From Mercurialis annua (lineage: Eukaryota; Streptophyta; Magnoliopsida; Malpighiales; Euphorbiaceae), in the NCBI RefSeq assembly GCF_937616625.2, contig NC_065577.1, positions 17,497,501 through 17,561,500 on the forward strand: a DNA stretch of 64,000 nt, read 5' to 3'. Position numbers and translations under genes: made by a program. Position 1 is the first letter of the stretch, and each line of letters opens with the position of its first letter. Shown here piece after piece: positions 37,416-48,529 of this stretch. A model generated the notes under the pieces. That model saw nothing but the letters and a program-made list of their open reading frames with translations. It was not told where the DNA came from and did no database searches.

Positions 37416-39904
37416 TGTCACGACCTAAAATCTCAAGTCGACACCGGCGGTAGGAAATGGGAGTGGTAGCTCCGAAACCCGTACCAAGCCTAAAACGATA
37501 AAACTTTTTCACAACTTTCTATTCATAGAACGATCATACGAACACATCTTTCATAAAAAGTTTAACGATTACAAACATCAAACGTCGTTTAAAAACAATA
37601 CATAGAAACTAGGTTCTTACTGTGCGATATCACATATCAACGTAAAATAAACGGTTTTGTAAAAGCGTAGGTCAAAACTTTACACACACCAGAGTTTAGT
37701 CAAAGCATAAAACCGTTTGACGAAGCCATACAAACAACTAGGGCCTGACACTACTACAGCACTAACGATCGGCATCTTCTTCTATACATACTACCAAAAT
37801 AACAAACTTTTGAACAAGGATACAAGCCCGTCGGGCCAAAAGACTTTTACTTGAAAGGAAACACTGTGGAGGGATCATTTGACACTGAGAGTGTTCATAA
37901 TTTACAAGCGAATATTTAAGACAAAACAGTGCTATTAAAAAATTTGACACATGCATCCAAATACAAGTCTCCGATTGAAACCCTAATCCTCAAGTTATGT
38001 CTTGATGAATTCAAACTGGTCTTGATTTGTAACCAATATGATCATATAGTACAATCCCGAGATGGTTCATCAAGTCAACTTGTACTATTTCATTTGTCTA
38101 ACGATCGATATGATCTTTATGAGTCCCGAGATGATTCAACCGAGTTAACTCTTAGATATGAGTTCTGAGATGATTCGACCGAGTTAACTCATATCTAGTA
38201 GATGAGCGATCTTTAAATTCTTGAACAAGCGAGTATTTCTGACTGTTAAACTTAACCAGTGATCACGCAGGTCCTATTCCCTCCAATAGGAAAGCTCGTC
38301 TCAACATATATATATATTGGTTCTAAACCAATGATGTATGCATTTTACATAAGACATTTTGATAATAAACAATGCTATGCAATTTGAATAAAATAGTTTT
38401 CATTTAAAATTAATGCACATTTAATACATCAAATGTAAATATTATAAACTCACCCATTGATAATCCTAACTTCGATCGATCAACTTTCGTCAGGCTCAGG
38501 GAGCTCCTCGTTCGATATTCGCTTGCCTTGCCGGATCATGGTAAGGCATAAATTAACTCAAGTAAGAGTCTAACTCGATAGACATATAGACTCAAGATAA
38601 AACACGTAAATAACTCAATATGTTAGTCGCGTCTAACTTAGATATCAAACTAACTTGAGAAATCTTTAATTATCGACAAAGGTCAAAAATGACCAAAGCA
38701 ATCCGAGCTCTATCTCGGCATATTTCTAACCAACATCTTGACCAAACAATATAAGCAATACAATTTAATCGTAACATTAAACATCTTTTATAATCCATAA
38801 AATGTTTTGCTTATAGCTCCGCTTTTCACATTCCTTTAATAATCATTCTTATTGCTAATGAAACAATATCATATTGGCTTTTAAAATGTATTCCATATAC
38901 AATTTTCACATCTTAAAACCAATTCCAAAAACATAACAAATTATCAACTTAAAATGTTATCAACAAACGTCGCAAAAAGCGTTTAACAAACGCATCATAA
39001 CTCGACTTAAACATCACACTGTCGAGTTAACTTTAAGCAATTGAAACATATCCTTCCTTGAAGATTAAGGACTCCCCAAACAGACCTTATGGACTGCCAT
39101 TATAGCCCCTTCCAGAGAAGAGCTCGGCTCTGCTCACGGTGGCATTCTGTCGGTGGCAGAATTTTGATACAGTGGAGCATAATTCTGCTTCACCGTGGCA
39201 AGAATTCTGCCATCGAGTGCAGAATTTCTTGTTCGCCGGAGCAAGAACCAGCTGGTCTAAAATTCACTGGACGTAGGAGGATCAAACACAGACACTTAAA
39301 CAACACAACATAACTTTCAACTTACCTCTCAAACTAACACAAACATATAGCATACCAAAATCATCAAAATTGCTCACAAACCCTAACACTTTTGATCCAT
39401 TTAAACTCAAAAATCAACCTAACAAACTTCAAATTAATGAATCTTAATCAATTACCTTTGGCTTGTTGATTATTTGCCTCACAAATCAAGAGCTATGGTG
39501 AGAAAATCTTTAAGGTGTGAGGTTTATGGTGGGTTCGCCAATGGGAGATGAAAGGTAAGCATTTTTCTCTTTTTTATTTTATGCTATCTTAAAAAAAATT
39601 AATTAAGATAGATAATGGTTTTAATAAACCCTTAATTGATAAGCCATATCATCACGTTAGTGGGTTAAAATTCCACTTTAACACATTTGATAAACCAACG
39701 TGCTTAACTCACAAATTATTATTGGAAATCCTTTTTCCAAATGTCCGTTATTTGTTTTAATTAATAATATCCATTACCTTAGACTATTAATATTTCCATT
39801 ATATTTATTAATTAAACTCTTATTTACGACCTAGTTGACCTAAATTTCTTAATGTAGGTACTAAGTACGGTCTAATTTATCAGAAACTTTTTAGGGTTAT
39901 TACA
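37416..39904 (-). repeat. LTR E1 (3' LTR)
   Basis: TGTCACGACC at 37416 to GGGTTATTACA at 39904. Contains the U5-end motif, a hairpin row at 38046-38196 and, at 39105-39260, a cluster of GCAGAATT/AATTCTGC inverted repeats. Confidence 0.88.
38046..38196 (-). other. Hairpin row in LTR E1
   Basis: ATAGTACAA 38046-38054 pairs with TTGTACTAT 38080-38088 (9 bp). AGATATGAGT 38154-38163 pairs with ACTCATATCT 38187-38196 (10 bp). A middle unit has GAGT/ACTC. The loops share CCCGAGATGATTCAACCGAG-like cores with family B. Confidence 0.75.
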
Positions 39905-39916
39905 TTCACCCCTTCT
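39905..39916 (-). other. Polypurine tract of element E
   Basis: The minus strand reads AGAAGGGGTGAA directly before the 3' LTR. Confidence 0.8.
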
Positions 39917-39949
39917 GATAATAAATTCATCCCCGAATTTAAAATTCAC

Positions 39950-40228
39950 TTACATACATGGGTTAAACAGATTCAGGTATCTCTGTCTCATATTCTCTTC
40001 TGTTTTCCATGTACATTCTTTGATAGAATGATTCCGCCAAAGCACTTTCACCATCGGGATCGCTTTAGTTCGTAGCTTATGCACTTGCGTATCAATGATC
40101 TCTACTAGTTCTTCTTTGTATGTCAATTCCTCGCTCACTTCCATGGTTTGTGATTGAATAACACGAGAGATGTCCGATATATATTTTTGAAGCATGGAAA
40201 TAGGAAACACCGGATGAACTTTTGACAT
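39950..40228 (-). pseudogene. Chromodomain end of element E integrase
   Basis: C-terminal 92 codons of the polyprotein, up to its stop. VHPVFPISMLQKYI is the linker after integrase. The chromodomain follows, with VEIIDTQ, TIPMVKVLWRNHSIKECTWKTEENM and a final RYLNLF. Chromodomains of this lineage direct integration to heterochromatin by binding histone marks. This frame has no stop, but it is cut off from the integrase core by stops upstream (for instance near 40287). Confidence 0.82.
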
Positions 40229-41200
40229 ATCGTGTTGAAACTTTAGCTTGTAAGTAACCTTTCCGATACATTTTATGATCTAGTATGGACCTACATACCT
40301 TGGAGATAACTTTCCTTTCTTTCTAAAACGAATTACACCTTTCATAGGTGATAGCTTGAGTAAAACATAGTCTCCAACTTTAATTCTATGTCTTTCCTCT
40401 TCTGTCGACCGAAAACACCGTTCAATCAGTGTCTAATCAACGGTACCTATTCCGAGGTAATTTGAACAATCTCTGCTCCTATCAACTTTGTTTCTTGAAT
40501 TGCATTCCAACAAATTGGGGATATACACTTGCGTCCATATAGAGCCTCATAAGGAGCCATCTCAATGCTTGAATGATAGCTATTGTTATATGAGAATTCT
40601 ACCAAAGGTAGATACGTATCCTAACTTCCTCCAAAATCCAAATTATAAAGTCGAAGCATATTTTCCAAAGTATGAATCGTCCTTTTAGACTGTCCATCTG
40701 TTGAGGATGGAAAGCCGTATTAAAGTCTAACTTTTGTACCCAATGCTTCTTGTAAACTTTTCAAAAAGCGAGAGGTTAAAACTGAAGCTCTGTTGGAAAC
40801 AATTGACATAGGAACTCCGTGTAGACTGACAATCTTGTCAATATACATTTATGCCAACTTTGCTGCATTATACGTCGTCTTAATAGGAATAAAGTGTGAT
40901 GACTTTGTCAAGGGATCTATAATCACCCATATAGAATCATAGCCTTTATGTGTTCTAGGCAAACCGATTACAAAATCCATTGTAATCCGTTCCCACTTTC
41001 ATTCCAGAATTGGTAAAGATTCTAGAAATCCATATGGTTGTTGATGTTCCAACTTGACTTGTTAGTCGGGCACTTAGCTACAAACTCCGCAGTGTCCCTC
41101 TTCATTCCACTCCACCAATACATCTTCTTGATATCATGATACATCTTTATCGATCCATGATGTATACTATATGTAGATTCATGGACTTCCTCCATGATCT
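40229..41200 (-). pseudogene. Integrase core of element E, catalytic residues lost
   Basis: DDE integrase, which joins the cDNA to chromosomal DNA. Recognisable pieces on the minus strand are the zinc H2C2 region (near 41150, one Cys pair incomplete), VIIDPLTKSSHFIP with the first Asp, [13 protein letters not shown] where the second catalytic Asp is Asn (codon at 40794-40792), and TDGQSKRTI where the catalytic Glu is Lys (codon at 40686-40684). A one-base loss just before the last motif shifts the frame. LSPMKGVIRFRKKGKLSPRY is the C-terminal GPY/F-side module. Several TAG stops. Confidence 0.8.
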
Positions 41201-41201
41201 T

Positions 41202-41938
41202 CTACTTTAATCCTTCCATTTCTGGCACACACAACCTAGTGTTATGCCTTAAAGCTCCATTGATGATGCTGAAATCCTGAAGCTTCCCTTGCTGAACTTT
41301 ATCCATCAATCGTTTCAGTTGAGGATCATCAGCTTGTAGTTCCTTCATTTGATCATCCAATGTTGGTTGAATACTCAAATGAGCTAACAAAATTTCAAGG
41401 TTTGGAATCTCAAACTTAACTCCTTGGCAATACAACTTGTGAACCTCGTTTACTAATGGTCTTCGCCACATTATGGTAATGTGCGCGAGACTGTCTACAT
41501 TTTTCTTGCTCAATGCATCAACCACTACATTGGCCTTTCTTGGATTGTATTGAATAGTACAATAATAGTCCTACAACAATTCTAACCATCTTCTCCGTCT
41601 AAGGTTCAATTCATGTTGATCAAAGATGTACCTTAAACTCTTATGATCCGTGAATATCTCACACGTCGCCCCATATAAGTAATGACTCCAAATCTTTAGT
41701 GCAAATATTACTACTATTAATTCCAAATCATATGTTGGATAATTCAACTCATGCTTCTTCAGTTGTCGATAAGCATAGGCTATTACTTGACCATGATGCA
41801 TTTAATCTCATCCCAATCCAATTCTCGAAGCATCACAGTAACTATGAATCTTTCTGTTCCTTTGGGTAAAGTTAATACTGGTGCTGTCATCAAGCACTCC
41901 TTTAGCTATAAGAAACTAGCTTCACACTTATCTGTCCA
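41202..41938 (-). pseudogene. RNase H region of element E
   Basis: Degrades the RNA strand of RNA/DNA hybrids during reverse transcription. Motifs in order: CDASRIGLG near 41850 (first Asp kept), [35 protein letters not shown] (Glu kept), [14 protein letters not shown] (Asp kept), [12 protein letters not shown] and finally VVDALSKK. Stops near 41804 and 41570 split the frame. Confidence 0.82.
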
Positions 41939-42960
41939 TTAATACTTTGCATTCTTCCGAGTTAACTTTGTTAATGGTGCATAAATCTTTGAAAAGTCCT
42001 GCACAAAATGCCGATAGTATCCTGCAAATCCCAAGAAACTACAGATCTCTGTAACTGAGCTAGGTCGTTTCCATTCCGACACAACTTCAATTGTTATTGG
42101 ATCGACTAAAATAGTTTGTTGAGACACAATTTGTTCCAAAAACGCTTCTTCCATCAACCAAAATTTATATTTGGAAAACTTAGCGCAGGGCTGATGTTCT
42201 CCTAACACTTGGAGTATTAATCGCAAATGATGTGCATGTTCTTCTTCTGAACGCGTATATATAAGAATATTGTCGATAAACACGATCACAAACTGATCCA
42301 TGAATGGCTTAAATATTATGTTCATAAGATAATTGAAAGCCGCTGGTGCATTTGTCAATCCAAATGACATCACCAAGAACTCATAGTGTCCATATCGAGT
42401 TGGAAAAGCAATTCTCAAAATATCATTTTCGCGAATCTTCAACTGATGATATCCTGACCTAAGGTTAATCTTAGAAAAACACTTTGCTCCTTGCAATTGA
42501 TCGAACGGATCATCAATCCTTGGCAAGGGATACTTATTTTTAATCGTCACTTTATTAAGCTGACGATATACTATACATAATTGAAGTTATTCGTCTTTCT
42601 TCTTAACAAACAACACTGGTGCATCCCATGGTGACAAACTTGGCCTAATGAATCCATGATCAAACAACTCCTCTATTTGATCCTTAAGTTCCTTTAACTC
42701 TGCTGGTGCCATCCTATAAGGAGGTATAAATATTGATTTTGTATCAGGAGCCAACTCGATACAAAAATCAATCTCTTGATCTTGGGGTACTCCATTCTTC
42801 TAGAAAAACATCGGGATATTCCGATGCTACTGGTACATCCTGTAGTGTGCCAACTTTCTTTTCTCCCTTACTATAGCCAAAAATCCTTGACATCCCTTTA
42901 TAACAACTGATAGGCTTTAATAGCTGAAACGATGAACAGTGGGATTCCAACTTCTCACCT
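41939..42960 (-). pseudogene. Reverse transcriptase of element E, two catalytic Asp replaced
   Basis: Pol RT domain. From upstream: [33 protein letters not shown], then [49 protein letters not shown] and [10 protein letters not shown]. The first catalytic Asp (usually KIDLRSGYHQ) is Asn, codon 42466-42464. The second Asp of the DD pair is Asn, codon 42271-42269. The 203-codon stretch 41939-42550 has no stop, but the region upstream has one near 42589. It cannot be active as written. Confidence 0.85.
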
Positions 42961-43042
42961 TGGATTGAAATAGGTTCAATCCAGGCGGACTGAACATTAC
43001 TACCTTCTTACAACAGTCTATTTTTGTAGAGTTCTGGGCTAG

Positions 43043-43342
43043 CTAATCCATCCCTAGTATCACATCGAAGGCCAAAACTTCTAACATAATTAAATTGGCA
43101 GACAACTCTTGTCCTTGGACACTCATAGGACAAGACGAATAAACTATGCTGACTTCTATTCTTTCGCCCACCGAGGTTGCTACCGACATAGGACGTTGTA
43201 AATAAGCATGTTGTATACCTAGTTTAACCGCAAAACTAGGAAAAATAAACGAGTGTGTAGCACTCGGATCAAACAAAACTAAGGCATCTTGAGAAGCGAT
43301 AGGAAATGTACGTTGCACAACTGCACTGAAAGCCTGAGCCAC
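43043..43342 (-). pseudogene. Retropepsin of element E
   Basis: Aspartic protease between gag and RT. The active-site loop reads VLFDPSATHSFIF; the Gly of the usual D(S/P)GATHSF is Ser (codon 43264-43262). FDVILGMD is the C-terminal motif (usually followed by WL). The piece is open for 99 codons, but stops lie on both sides. Confidence 0.8.
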
Positions 43343-43359
43343 CTGAGCATTAGTGCAAA

Positions 43360-44726
43360 AACTCTAGCCTAACTCCCACAAGCCTATGAAGTTTGACCAT
43401 TTCCTCGACCTCTGCTATTCCTTCCTCCTTGGTTTCCATAACCACTCCCTCTCAGACTAGATAGTGTTCTTCCTGCCTGGCCATAGCCAGATGCTACAGG
43501 TCTCTTCTGATTTTAGGAGGGTTGTGCGACTATGGTCATTGAACCTTGGGGTCCTTGCCTTGGGAATTCTCAAGCAAAGTGACCTTTTGGACACAATTAA
43601 AGCACGCTCTCGAGATAAGATGGCATATTCTCTGATGCCTCTTATTACATTTTCAAAAAGTGGGTGTTTCAATTCCTACACCACTTGTCGTCCTAATACC
43701 AAATCTTGTTCTAAAATTTCCTGCTCGATGACGATATTGACCTCTCTTATGTTCTCGATTACACTAAGGTCTAGCGAAATTCCTAACAAAAGATTGCATT
43801 GGTGCACTTTGCACCTCTTAGACGTGTTCACTCCTGGTTTGTACCTGAATAGAAGGATCTAGAAGTCGTTCGAATTGAATTAGGGAAGTCTCGATCTGCC
43901 GAGCACTATCTATTAGCTGAACTAAATCCCAGTTCACACTTGACATTAGACTCATAAATTTGGGTCCTAAACCCTTTACGAACCTTTTGTTTACTCTTAC
44001 TGGGTCTATCTTTAGATATGGTGCAAATCGACTTAACCTAGTAAAATCTGTAACATACGCTTGCACCAATCTATCACCTTTAGTCAAGTTCAACTATTGT
44101 TTATGATGCATCTCTTTTACTGAATAAGGAAGATAAAACTCTCTAAAACAATTGACGAACTCAGCCCATGTCATCTGACCCATAGTTGGTTGAATCACAC
44201 GTTGAAACAAATCCTTTGCTGGCCCTTTCATCGACATCTCTACCAAAGTTAAGGACCGCCTTTCATTAGCTTGAAGGCGTCTAGCATTACGCTCTACTTC
44301 TTCTAGATAGTCTAATGCTTCTCCAGAACCATCAAATTTTATAGGCTTAAGACGCATATAGTCCATGACATTATCTCGATCAACATTCCTGACTAAATGT
44401 TGTTGTTGCTGGAGAAACTCCTCTCGTTTGCATAGTTATAATCCCAGTTAAAGATTTAACCATGTGAAAATATGCAGAATTTCCTTATTAAGGCATTCCT
44501 GGTGCCTGTATCTCTCGTTCTTATTCATTGGCAGCTCGGCCTCTTCCTCTACTCGGCCTGTACCTCTTCCGCCTACTCCAATCGGTTCCTGCTATCCTCC
44601 ATGGACAAAAGATTCATCCTGAACCTCAACGACTACCTCTTGTGGTTGTGATTGTTGTTGTTCTGACCCTTGTGCCCTTTCTTGTGCCACAACAACACGG
44701 GTTCTAGGGTATCTTTGGTCAGCCAT
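43360..44726 (-). pseudogene. gag: Gag of element E, several breaks
   Basis: Begins at ATG 44726 (MADQRYPRTRV) with a Gln-rich N-terminus; stops near 44602 and a slip near 44450. The capsid core is clear: YMRLKPIKFDGSGEALDYL, ERNARRLQANERRS, VEMSMKGPAKDLF. Then comes an in-frame TAG at 44096-44094 (a former CAG or similar) and RFVKGLGPKFMSL. The zinc knuckle near 43600 is reduced to CFNCVQK. Close relative of the gag at 2301-3507. Confidence 0.8.
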
Positions 44727-45397
44727 CTAACCCAAACAAACAAACAAATGCTTAACTTACCTTTAATCATAAAGCAATTACTGTGGGAAAACGCATCTAG
44801 TCACGTTATATCGTTCATACATACAATGGATATGAGTCGGCTTAGAGTTTTAAAGAAACAAGAAAAAATCAATAACATGACTCGATGTTATGGATGCCTT
44901 TGTGGGGAAGAAGTATAGTCGCAGGAATATGAAGCAAATCAACAATTAAATTGGCAATTGTGGTTTTCTATCTTTTAGTTTAAAGATATACGTTATTCTA
45001 ATCCTATTAATTAGCATTTAATTACATGTATTAGACTTGTTCAACAAGTAGTTTTTATTACCGGAGCTTTTTTGTGATTAGAATAGGACTCTTTAGATTC
45101 TATGCAATCAGGATTCTCTATTTAAAGAGAACATATTTGGAATAAAAAGGCATCGATAATTTCAGCTAAAACTTGGAAAGAGCAGTCTCTTTTCTTTTAG
45201 ATTTTATAATAGGTCACTCGAAAAGAGGGAGAAACAAAGGAAATCTAAAAGATTTCCCGGCTAATCCTATTCACAGGACCGTAACACTCGAATCCTATAG
45301 CTATAGTAGTTCATAGTTTAGCCTTGTGATTATATCAATCCTAGGTACGAACAAACATTAAATGTATTCAGACAATGATCTAAAAATAGAAAGTATT
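44727..45397 (-). other. Leader of element E
   Basis: Non-coding. It includes CTCGAATCCTATAGC near 45290, related to the leaders of A and B. Confidence 0.5.
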
Positions 45398-45409
45398 GCT
45401 CTGATACCA
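45398..45409 (-). other. Primer-binding site of element E, tRNA-iMet
   Basis: The minus strand reads TGGTATCAGAGC, four bases from the 5' LTR end. Confidence 0.85.
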
Positions 45410-45413
45410 ACAT

Positions 45414-47900
45414 TGTCACGACCCGAAATCTTGAGTCGAGGCCGGCGCTAGGGAATGGGAGTTGTAGCTCCGAAACTCGTAGCAAGCCTAAAACGATAAA
45501 ACTTTTTCGCAGGTTTCTATTCATAGAACGATCAGACAAACACATCTTTTATAAAACTTTTCACGATTACAAACATCAAAAATCGTTTGAAAACAATACA
45601 TATAAACTGGGGTCTTACTGTGCGATATCACATATAAACATAGCCCTGCGATATACACCCAAAATAAACGGTTTTATAAAAGCGCAAGTCAAAACTTTAC
45701 ACACATGAGAGTTTAGTCAAAGCATAAAACCGTTTGATGAAGCAATATAAACAACTAGGGCCTGACACTACTACATCACTAACGATCGACACCTTTTTTT
45801 ATACATACTGCCAAAACATCGAACTTCTGAACAAGGATAGAAGCCCTTCATGCCAAAAGACTTTACCTGAAAGGAAACACTACGGGGGGATCAGTCGACA
45901 TTGAGTGAGTTAATAATTTATAGGCGAGTAATTAAAACAAAAAAATGCTATTAAACAATTTGACACATGCATCCAAATATAAGTCTCCGATTTAAATCCT
46001 AATCCTCAAGTTATGTCTTGATGAATTCAAACTGGTCTTGACTTGTAACTGATACGATCAAATAGTATAGTCTCTAGAGGGTTCACCGAGTTAACTTGTA
46101 CTATTTCATATGTCCAACGATAGAGACAATCTTTATGAGTCCCAAGATGATTCAACAGATTTATCTCTTATATATGAGTCCCAAGATGATTCGACCGAGT
46201 TAACTCATATCTAGTAGACGAGCGGTCTTTAAATTCTTGAACAGGCGAGTATTTCTGACTGTTAAACTTAGCTTGTGATCACGCAGTTCTTATTGTCGCC
46301 CCATACGAAAGGTCGTTTCAACAGATCTATATTTGTTTTAAACCATGATGTATGCATTTTACATAAGACATTTAAATAATAAACAATGCTATGAAATTCG
46401 TATGAAATATTTTTCATTTAAAAGTAATGAATATTTAATACATCAAATGTAAATATTTCTAAGCTCCCCACTTGCTAATCCTAACTTCGATCGAGCAACT
46501 TTCGTCAAGCTCAGGGAGCTCCTCTTTCAATATTTTCTTGCCTTTCCAGATCTAGGTAAGACATAAATTAACTCAAGTAAGAGTCTAACTCGATAGACAT
46601 ATAAACTTGAGATATAAAATGTTCATAACTCACTATGTTAGTCACGTCTAACTTAGATATCAAACTAACTGGAGAAATCTTTAATTATCGACAAAGGTCA
46701 AAAATGACCAAAGCAATCCGAGCTCTATCTCGGCATATTGCTAACCAACATCTTAACAAATAATATATCCAATACTATTTAATCATAACTTTAAACGTCT
46801 TTTATAGTCCATAAAATATTTTGCTTATAAGTCGCTTTTCACATTCTTTTAAACATCATCCTTAATGCTGATCAAACAGTCTCATGTTAGCTATACACTT
46901 TTCACATCTCAAAACCAATTCCATAAACATAGCAAATAATCAATTTAAAACGTTATCAACAAACGTCGTAAAATCCATTTAACAAACGTGTTTAAACTAT
47001 CACACCGTCGAACTAACTTTAAGCAATAAAAACGTATCCTTTCTTGACAATGAGGGACTGCTTAAGCATCCCTTATGGACTGCCTTTACAACCCCTTCCG
47101 AAGCAGCGCTCAGCTCTCCTCACGACGACATTCTGTCGGTGGCAGAAATTTGTTACAGTGGAGCAGAATTCTACTTCACCGTGGCAATAATTTTGCCATT
47201 GATGGAAGAATTTCTTGCTCGCCGGAGCAAGAAACAGCTGGCCGGAACTTCACTAGACCTAGGAGGATCAAACACACACTTAAACAACACAACACAACTC
47301 TCAACTCACCTCTCAGTCCAACACAAACATCCATGCACCATATCAAACCAATAACATCAAAATTGCTCACAAACCCTAAAACTTTTGATCCATTAAAACT
47401 CAATAATCAACCTAAAAAACTTTGATTGATGAACCTTAGTCAATTACCTTTGGCTTGTGGATGATTTGCCCTACAAATAAAGAGCTATGGTGAGAAAATC
47501 TTCAATGTGTGAGGTTGATGGTGGGTTCGCAATGGAAGATGAAAGGTAAGGGTTTTTCTCTTGCTTTTTTATTTTATGCTATCTTAAAAATAAATGAAAT
47601 AAGATAGATAATAGTTTTAATAAACCCTTAATTGTTAAGCTACATCATCGCTTTAGTGGGTTAAAATTCCACTTTAACTCATTTGATAAACCGACGTGCT
47701 TAACTCGCAAACTACTATCAAAAATCCTTTTTCCAAATGTCTGTTATTATTTTTACTTAAACATAGCCTTTAGCTTTGAATTCTATTATTTCCAATATAT
47801 TTATTAATTAATGTATTAATTACAACCTACTTGACCTAAATTTCTTAATTTAGGTACGAAGTACTGTGTATCTTGTCGAAAACGTTTTAGGTTTATTACA
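45414..47900 (-). repeat. LTR E2 (5' LTR)
   Basis: TGTCACGACCC at 45414 to GGTTTATTACA at 47900. It matches E1 throughout with scattered differences and is 2 bp shorter. Hairpin row at 46060-46210; inverted-repeat cluster at 47105-47250. Confidence 0.88.
46060..46210 (-). other. Hairpin row in LTR E2
   Basis: AAATAGTA 46060-46067 pairs with TACTATTT 46099-46106. ATATGAGT 46172-46179 pairs with ACTCATAT 46203-46210. The middle unit is decayed. Confidence 0.7.
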
Positions 47901-48515
47901 TTTTTTGCCAGACCAGCATTTTAGCTAGGATTTTCAAAAATTGCAATGTTTTTAGGGTTTGTATGCCACCTCTAGCAAGCCTAGCTTAAGTTCCTATTTA
48001 TAGAGATCAACTAGGGTTTGTAAGATTCTGACAGTTTACCGTTTATCCAGTTGTAGTTTTAATTGAAGTTGAAAGCTTAAGGTTTTAAAATATAATTTGA
48101 AATCTTAAAACCACTGTTTTATTTATTAAATTCAGATTTTCTTCATTAAATAAGCAAAGTGCTGCAAAATGTCAATGTTGGCGCCCGAAGGTATTAAAAA
48201 AGGCTCTTAGGACCCTATGGGTTTTGGTATGATCAATTTCAATCCATTAAACTTGCAAATTGGCCAATAAACTTCTAAGACATTGTAATTAGTCCTATTT
48301 TTGGACTTAGACTACAATCGCTTTGTATTTTTATAGCCTATTTACGACTAATTGCGTTTTAATCTTCCAAGTTCACTGCTAAGCACTGATTACGCCTGCT
48401 TGGATTCCAGCAAGCAAATCTATAGCTCGTCATTCGGACGGATTTCTCTAGAAATCATAATTAGACGTTTCAGTATCTTATCACTTTTTACCTGTCCAAA
48501 AAATAGATGTCTACA
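47901..48515 (-). repeat. Tat LTR, 5' part (right of element E)
   Basis: U3 side of the Tat LTR. On the minus strand it starts TGTAGACATCTATTTTTTGG at 48515, a start typical of Tat-lineage LTRs. A TATA box CTATAAATAGG stands on the minus strand at 47993-48003. The LTR continues at 37415-35680; total about 2.35 kb without element E. Confidence 0.65.
47993..48003 (-). promoter_or_regulatory. TATA box of the Tat LTR
   Basis: The minus strand CTATAAATAGG fits the plant TATA consensus. It lies about 515 nt into the LTR and about 95 nt before the element E insertion, so transcription would now run into E. Confidence 0.5.
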
Positions 48516-48529
48516 TTTTTCCCCTTTTT
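48516..48529 (-). other. Polypurine tract of the right Tat copy
   Basis: The minus strand AAAAAGGGGAAAAA stands directly before the LTR start TGTAGACATC. A PPT here means the LTR serves as 3' LTR for internal sequence to its right, while a PBS at 35677 makes it 5' LTR for the left copy. Confidence 0.65.

Larger units (their letters stand above)
37416..47900 (-). mobile_element. Element E: Tekay-type chromodomain Ty3 retrotransposon, full length but dead
   Basis: Minus-strand order: 5' LTR (47900-45414), iMet PBS (45409), leader, gag (44726), protease, reverse transcriptase, RNase H, integrase, chromodomain (ends 39950), PPT (39916), 3' LTR (39904-37416). The LTRs are 2487 and 2489 bp. All domains are recognisable but frames are broken and several catalytic residues are replaced. 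The flanking pentamers are GAATA and TTTTT, so no target duplicate is visible. Confidence 0.9.
19158..48515 (-). mobile_element. Tat/Ogre-lineage Ty3 element, left copy (nested, incomplete)
   Basis: Minus-strand order after removing insertions: LTR (48515-47901 and 37415-35680), PBS (35677), leader, gag (34545-33630), protease (30235-29724), G-patch-like segment (29637-29401), a further open segment ending at about 20341, then 3' sequence to 19158. Reverse transcriptase, RNase H and integrase are absent. Interruptions are element E, solo LTR A2 and element B. The copia-type LTR borders it on the left. Confidence 0.7.

Noticed and set aside
43464..43862. 132-codon plus-strand frame
   Set aside because: Antisense of the gag C-terminal part of element E; the minus strand holds the real homology.
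44670..44918. 82-codon plus-strand frame
   Set aside because: Antisense to the start of element E gag and its leader; no features of its own.
48181..48197. TTGGCGCCCGAAGG as a tRNA-Lys primer-binding site
   Set aside because: Only about 11 bases fit, and it lies inside what reads as the U3 of the Tat LTR with no LTR end beside it.
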